Source: Rhodospirillaceae bacterium (lineage in GTDB: Bacteria > Pseudomonadota > Alphaproteobacteria > UBA7985). Taken from it: DNA of 9,591 nucleotides. The stretch spans positions 1-9,591 of the forward strand of contig PAFB01000072.1 in the NCBI GenBank assembly GCA_002700865.1, in the 5' to 3' direction. The translations under genes were made by a program, and so were the position numbers. The notes under the pieces were generated by a model, which worked only from the letters and a program-made list of their open reading frames with translations, made no database searches and was not told where the DNA came from. Shown in pieces: positions 7,132 to 9,591 of the stretch. The number at the start of each line of letters is the position of its first letter. Position 1 is the first letter of the stretch.

Positions 7132-7825
7132 GGCGGTTTGCTTCCAGTGAATAGACGTCAACGGGCAGGGGGTCGGGGCGCACGAAGCGCTCGAGTTGGT
7201 CGCGGGACAGGTCCCAATGCTTGAGCGCCAGTTCTAAAGAGAGCGGCGCTTCCCGGCTCTCAAAGGCGGCGATCATGGCCTCGTGCTGGTCAATCGCCTT
7301 TACAACCAGCGCCGATTCAGCCTCCGAGGTGGGGCGATAGAAGGTCTGGCTCATCCGGGTATGGTCGATCAACAGCCGATTGAGGCTGGCAACCAAGTAA
7401 TCGTTCTGAGCCATATCGCCAATTTGTGCGTGAAACCGGTGATTGCAAAGCGCCGCTTCACTGGCTTCACCGGCTTTAACGGCCAAGGCAAAAGCGCGCT
7501 GTGTCTGCTTGAGCGCTGCCAACTGTCCCTCGCGCCAGTTCTCAGCAGCAAGGCGCGAAATATTGGCATAGATCAGGGGCGCGGTCTGGAAAAAGGTGCG
7601 CATGACCGAAACATCCATGGAAGCAACCTTAGCCCCCCGGTTGTCTTCGAGCAGGATATAGCCGTCACCGCTCAACCGCTGCAGAACCTCACGCAGCGGC
7701 GTGCGGGAGATCCCATAGACCTCACAAAGCCGAGCCTCATCCAAATCCGTCCCCGGTTCCAACTCAGTGGACAGGATGCGGTCTTTGAGACTGTCCAGAC
7801 AATCACGCTTCCGATTAACCGCCAA
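7121..7825 (-). CDS. GntR-family transcriptional regulator, FadR subfamily with FCD domain
   Basis: First gene of the operon, 234 aa from the preferred TTG start at 7825. No in-frame ATG exists upstream before a stop. The TTG at 7825 has GGAG 8 bases upstream, whereas a TTG at 7855 would lie inside the operator near the predicted transcription start; GTG at 7834 is the other option. The N-terminal winged helix spans about residues 4-68 (RDCLDSLKDRIL, then GISRTPLREVLQRLSGDGYI). The C-terminal FCD effector domain shows the metal-site pattern N128, H132, H181 and H203. Such regulators usually repress a neighbouring catabolic operon and release DNA on binding a carboxylate intermediate. The stop overlaps the DapA-like gene start by 11 bases, so the repressor is part of the unit it probably controls. 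Confidence 0.9.
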   Translation of the reverse strand: MAVNRKRDCLDSLKDRILSTELEPGTDLDEARLCEVYGISRTPLREVLQRLSGDGYILLEDNRGAKVASMDVSVMRTFFQTAPLIYANISRLAAENWREGQLAALKQTQRAFALAVKAGEASEAALCNHRFHAQIGDMAQNDYLVASLNRLLIDHTRMSQTFYRPTSEAESALVVKAIDQHEAMIAAFESREAPLSLELALKHWDLSRDQLERFVRPDPLPVDVYSLEANRHAV

Positions 7826-7846
7826 CGACCCCACTCCGGCCCCAAA

Positions 7847-7865
7847 AGTATACAATGTGTATACT
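7847..7865. promoter_or_regulatory. perfect 19-bp palindromic operator, probably for the GntR regulator
   Basis: AGTATACA-ATG-TGTATACT is a perfect 8-bp inverted repeat with a 3-base centre. The core GTATAC/TGTATAC resembles operators known for FCD-type GntR regulators. It lies directly upstream of the regulator gene and overlaps the predicted -10 box, the standard arrangement for autorepression. No second copy was found elsewhere in the window. Confidence 0.75.
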
Positions 7866-7890
7866 AAACAAATCCAAGCGCAGATTGCAA
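7861..7890 (-). promoter_or_regulatory. predicted promoter of the seven-gene operon
   Basis: On the minus strand TTGCAA (7885-7890) and TAGTAT (7861-7866) make a plausible -35/-10 pair with an 18-base spacer; each box matches the sigma-70 consensus at 4 of 6 bases. Transcription would begin near 7854, about 28 bases before the chosen TTG start of the regulator. The -10 box overlaps the palindrome at 7847-7865. Confidence 0.45.
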
Positions 7891-8036
7891 TATGCTAGTG
7901 GTGTGGTTGGCTGGAATGGCATTATTGAAGGTGATAAGCGCCAGATTGATGGCGTCAGGTCCTTTATCTGGCCTGTGAATAGTCACATGCCTGTCCGTTT
8001 GATGCATGCCGTCTAAAAAGCTGCCTTAGGGATATC

Positions 8037-8054
8037 CTGTCGGGGCATCGACAG
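8037..8054. other. hairpin, 6-bp perfect stem
   Basis: CTGTCG-GGGCAT-CGACAG gives a perfect 6-bp stem with a 6-base loop. No T-run follows on either strand, so an intrinsic terminator is unlikely. It lies about 130 bases upstream of the transporter start and could form part of its leader RNA. Confidence 0.35.
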
Positions 8055-8083
8055 CTCTCGGCCCGGGGGCATCCTCCTCGGCC
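8041..8083. repeat. imperfect tandem direct repeat, two units of 23 and 20 bases
   Basis: Unit 1 (8041-8063) begins CGGGGCATC and ends CTCTCGGCC. Unit 2 (8064-8083) begins CGGGGGCATC and ends CTCCTCGGCC. The units differ by small insertions and deletions and one substitution. The block is GC-rich compared with its AT-richer surroundings, and its function is not evident. Confidence 0.4.
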
Positions 8084-8170
8084 TTTAGCCATATGAGGTG
8101 TAAGTCTCGAAATTGGTTTGCTGTGGCTTATTGAGGGAGTAGACGTATTTGAGCGTTAGGGGTCAGGGAA

Positions 8171-8174
8171 GGAG
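8171..8174 (+). promoter_or_regulatory. ribosome-binding site of the transporter gene
   Basis: GGAG (within GGAAGGAG) lies 6 bases before ATG 8181. This favours ATG 8181 over the TTG immediately before it at 8178. Confidence 0.65.
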
Positions 8175-8180
8175 AATTTG

Positions 8181-9059
8181 ATGCTGGCGAATGTTGTGCT
8201 GCCTTTGGTGTTAGCGTTTATTATGTTTTCGCTGGGCATTGGGCTTCGGTTTGCTGATTTTGGGCGGGTTTTGGTGCGGCCTAAGGCGGTGCTGGTGGGC
8301 ATTGGGGCGCAGATGCTGGTTTTGCCGGTGTTGGCCTTTGTCATCCTGCTCTTTTTCGACCTGCCGCCCGCGTTCAAAGTTGGGGTGATGATCCTGAGTT
8401 TTGTCCCTGGCGGCACCACATCGAACATGATCACCCGCCTTGCCAAAGGTGATGTTGCGCTGTCGGTGACGTTGACAGCCGTGGTCTCTATCGCCTTTGT
8501 CGCCACCTTGCCTGTCCTCATTCCCGCCGCCGTAAGCCACTTTCAGGGCGCTGAGCTGGGGGCCTCCATCCCTGTGGTCGCGCTGTTTCTCAAGGCTTTT
8601 TTGATCACAGCAGTGTCTGTGACCATCGGCGTTCTGTTGCGTCGCTTCCTGCCCGAAACCATGGCAGCGCTTCACCGTCCCGTTTCACTGGTGGCCACCG
8701 TTTTGTTTGTGGTGCTGGTGCTGGCGATTATTGCAACCAATCTGGATGTCTTGCGGGAGCAACTGCCCGTGCTTGGCCCGGTTTTGGTGCTGCTCAATGT
8801 CCTGATGCTGGCCATCGGTTAGGTCCTTGCGCGGCTCAGTGGGCTCGATCCCCGGGCCTCGACAACTGTCGCGCTGGAAGCAGGGGTCCAGAATGCTGGT
8901 CTGGGCATGGCAATGGGCGCGCTCTTGTGGGCGTCTCTGGGCGATGGTTCGGTCCCCGATTTCAGCGTCTACGCGCTGCCTTCGGCGGCTTACGGCGTTC
9001 TGATGTACCTGGTCACCGCACCCTTTGTCGCGTGGCGCTTCCTCGCCAACAAGGACTAG
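8181..9059 (+). pseudogene. bile acid:sodium symporter (BASS) family transporter, interrupted by an in-frame TAG at codon 214
   Basis: A polytopic membrane protein with roughly nine hydrophobic segments. FVPGGTTSNMITRLAKGD followed by ALSVTLTAVVS is the signature of the SBF/BASS family, secondary transporters of organic anions coupled to sodium. The frame from ATG 8181 runs 213 codons to a TAG at 8820-8822. The same frame then continues for 78 codons to a second TAG at 9057. That extension includes TVALEAGVQNAGLGMA, the conserved late-helix motif of the family, and two more hydrophobic helices. The total of 292 positions is normal family length, so the first TAG breaks an otherwise intact gene. 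Possible explanations are a nonsense mutation (a Tyr codon would be one base away), a sequencing error, or readthrough. The 213-residue product alone would lack conserved transport helices. Its substrate and any link to the divergent operon are unknown. Confidence 0.75.
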
Positions 9060-9085
9060 GGCGCAGACAACCGCGCCGACAGCTT

Positions 9086-9235
9086 GTCACCCCTTCCATC
9101 AATGCGGAGCGGTTGCTGGCCTTTGGTACATTCGCGGTCATGCTGCTGGTGAGCGGCGTCAACGCGACGCTGAGTGGTGTGGTCATGCGCCCGGATGACG
9201 CCTTACCCTTGCAGACACCGGTGGGCATGGCCTAA
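9086..9235 (+). other. short coding-like segment, unrecognised; possible small membrane protein or gene remnant
   Basis: Between the transporter and the monooxygenase, one plus-strand frame ending in TAA at 9233 reads like real protein. It has a hydrophobic helix (LLAFGTFAVMLLVSGV) followed by NATLSGVVMRPDDALPLQ, and its codons have GC-rich third positions. No good start exists: TTG 9113 has GGAG only 3 bases away, and ATG 9140 has no ribosome-binding site and would cut the helix. It could be the tail of a decayed gene or a very small membrane protein. I do not recognise the family. Confidence 0.25.
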
Positions 9236-9246
9236 GCCTTGAGCCT

Positions 9247-9591
9247 ATGAGCTCAAAACCGATACAGCGCGTTGTGATTGCCGGTGGTGGTATCGCCGGT
9301 CTGGCGACAGCCTTGGCGTTTCAGTTGCGTGGCTGGGAGGTGCAGGTCGTCGAGCGGGCCGTGGCACTGCGCGAGGTCGGAGCGGGCATCCAGCTCTCCC
9401 CCAATGGCACGAAGGTCTTGCGTGCACTGGGGTTGGAGCGCGCGGTTCTGGAGCGCGGTTTTCTGCCTGAAGCGCTGCAAATGCGCATGGGACGCAGCGG
9501 GTTTTCCATCTTCCGCCTGCCAATCAAAACCGCAGCGCCCTATCGCTGGCGCGCGCCCTACGTTCACATTCATCGAGCCGACCTGATCGAC
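9247..9591 (+). CDS. class A FAD-dependent monooxygenase (salicylate hydroxylase-like), 5' part only
   Basis: The first 115 codons are present and the gene runs off the right edge. The Rossmann motif GGGIAG is at 13-18, E36 ends the second strand (VVERA) to hold the adenine ribose, and GAGIQLSPNG is at 45-54. HRADL at 109-113 carries the arginine that contacts FAD in this group. This combination is typical of single-component aromatic hydroxylases of the salicylate, 3-hydroxybenzoate or 6-hydroxynicotinate type, which use NAD(P)H and O2. The later motifs that would narrow the substrate lie outside the window. The start ATG follows a weak GAG-containing site and lies 187 bases after the transporter's final stop, in the same direction. 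Confidence 0.88.
   Translation, partial: MSSKPIQRVVIAGGGIAGLATALAFQLRGWEVQVVERAVALREVGAGIQLSPNGTKVLRALGLERAVLERGFLPEALQMRMGRSGFSIFRLPIKTAAPYRWRAPYVHIHRADLID

Larger units (their letters stand above)
7891..8180. other. intergenic region between the divergent operon and transporter; no gene recognised
   Basis: Together with the promoter/operator, the gene-free stretch between the regulator and the transporter is about 350 bases. I see no convincing coding sequence in it. A 28-codon frame at 7892-7978 has no ribosome-binding site. The part from 8037 to 8083 contains a hairpin and a short imperfect tandem repeat. No clear promoter for the plus-strand transporter gene could be picked out. Confidence 0.5.

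Noticed and set aside
7132..7161. Upstream ATG extension of the DapA-like gene
   Set aside because: No ribosome-binding site precedes 7161, and the conserved family start begins at 7131, which has GGAAG upstream.
7892..7978. 28-codon plus-strand frame beginning ATGCTAGTG
   Set aside because: It has no ribosome-binding site and no recognisable protein features, and it lies in the promoter-bearing gap.
8211..8675. Minus-strand frame opposite the transporter
   Set aside because: Highly charged, low-complexity product antisense to a clear membrane protein; a shadow frame.
8178..8822. Treating the transporter as a complete 213-214 residue gene ending at the first TAG
   Set aside because: The same frame continues with a conserved family motif and membrane helices to 9059, so the shorter frame is a truncated part.

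Overview
The window looks like chromosomal DNA from an alphaproteobacterium, most likely Rhodobacterales or a related marine or soil group. This is inferred from the moderately high GC with GC-rich third codon positions, a FadR/FCD-type GntR regulator, and a non-pyrrolysine MttB-family protein inside a catabolic operon. No rRNA, tRNA, CRISPR array, insertion sequence or phage gene is visible.

Layout. Positions 1-44 (minus) hold the first codons of a gene that runs off the left edge and begins with a signal-peptide-like sequence. Positions 45-299 are an AT-richer non-coding gap. Positions 300-7825 (minus) hold one seven-gene operon, in transcription order: a GntR/FCD regulator, a DapA/NAL-superfamily enzyme, a PuuC-like aldehyde dehydrogenase, an MttB-superfamily (trimethylamine methyltransferase-like) protein, two short-chain dehydrogenases, and a DAO-type FAD amine oxidoreductase. 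Four of the six junctions are 4-base ATGA stop/start overlaps, one is an 11-base overlap, and one is a 2-base gap. A perfect 19-bp palindrome overlaps the probable -10 box just upstream of the regulator, so autoregulation of the whole operon is likely.

To the right (plus strand) lies a 315-base gap with a hairpin and a short imperfect tandem repeat. A bile acid:sodium symporter family gene follows, interrupted by one in-frame TAG at codon 214; the conserved C-terminal part continues in the same frame. Next are a short coding-like segment that I do not recognise and the first 115 codons of a class A FAD monooxygenase that runs off the right edge.

How the genes may work together (inference). 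The enzymes fit breakdown of a small hydroxylated and/or N-methylated amine or betaine. The MttB-like protein would remove a methyl group from a quaternary nitrogen, the FAD enzyme would oxidise a C-N bond, and the SDRs would act on hydroxyl/keto groups. The DapA-like enzyme would cleave or dehydrate an alpha-keto acid, and the ALDH would oxidise the resulting aldehyde. The substrate cannot be read from the sequence. No corrinoid protein or methyltetrahydrofolate methyltransferase is encoded in the window, so the methyl acceptor is also unknown. The most unusual observations are this substrate-orphan operon and the amber-interrupted transporter.
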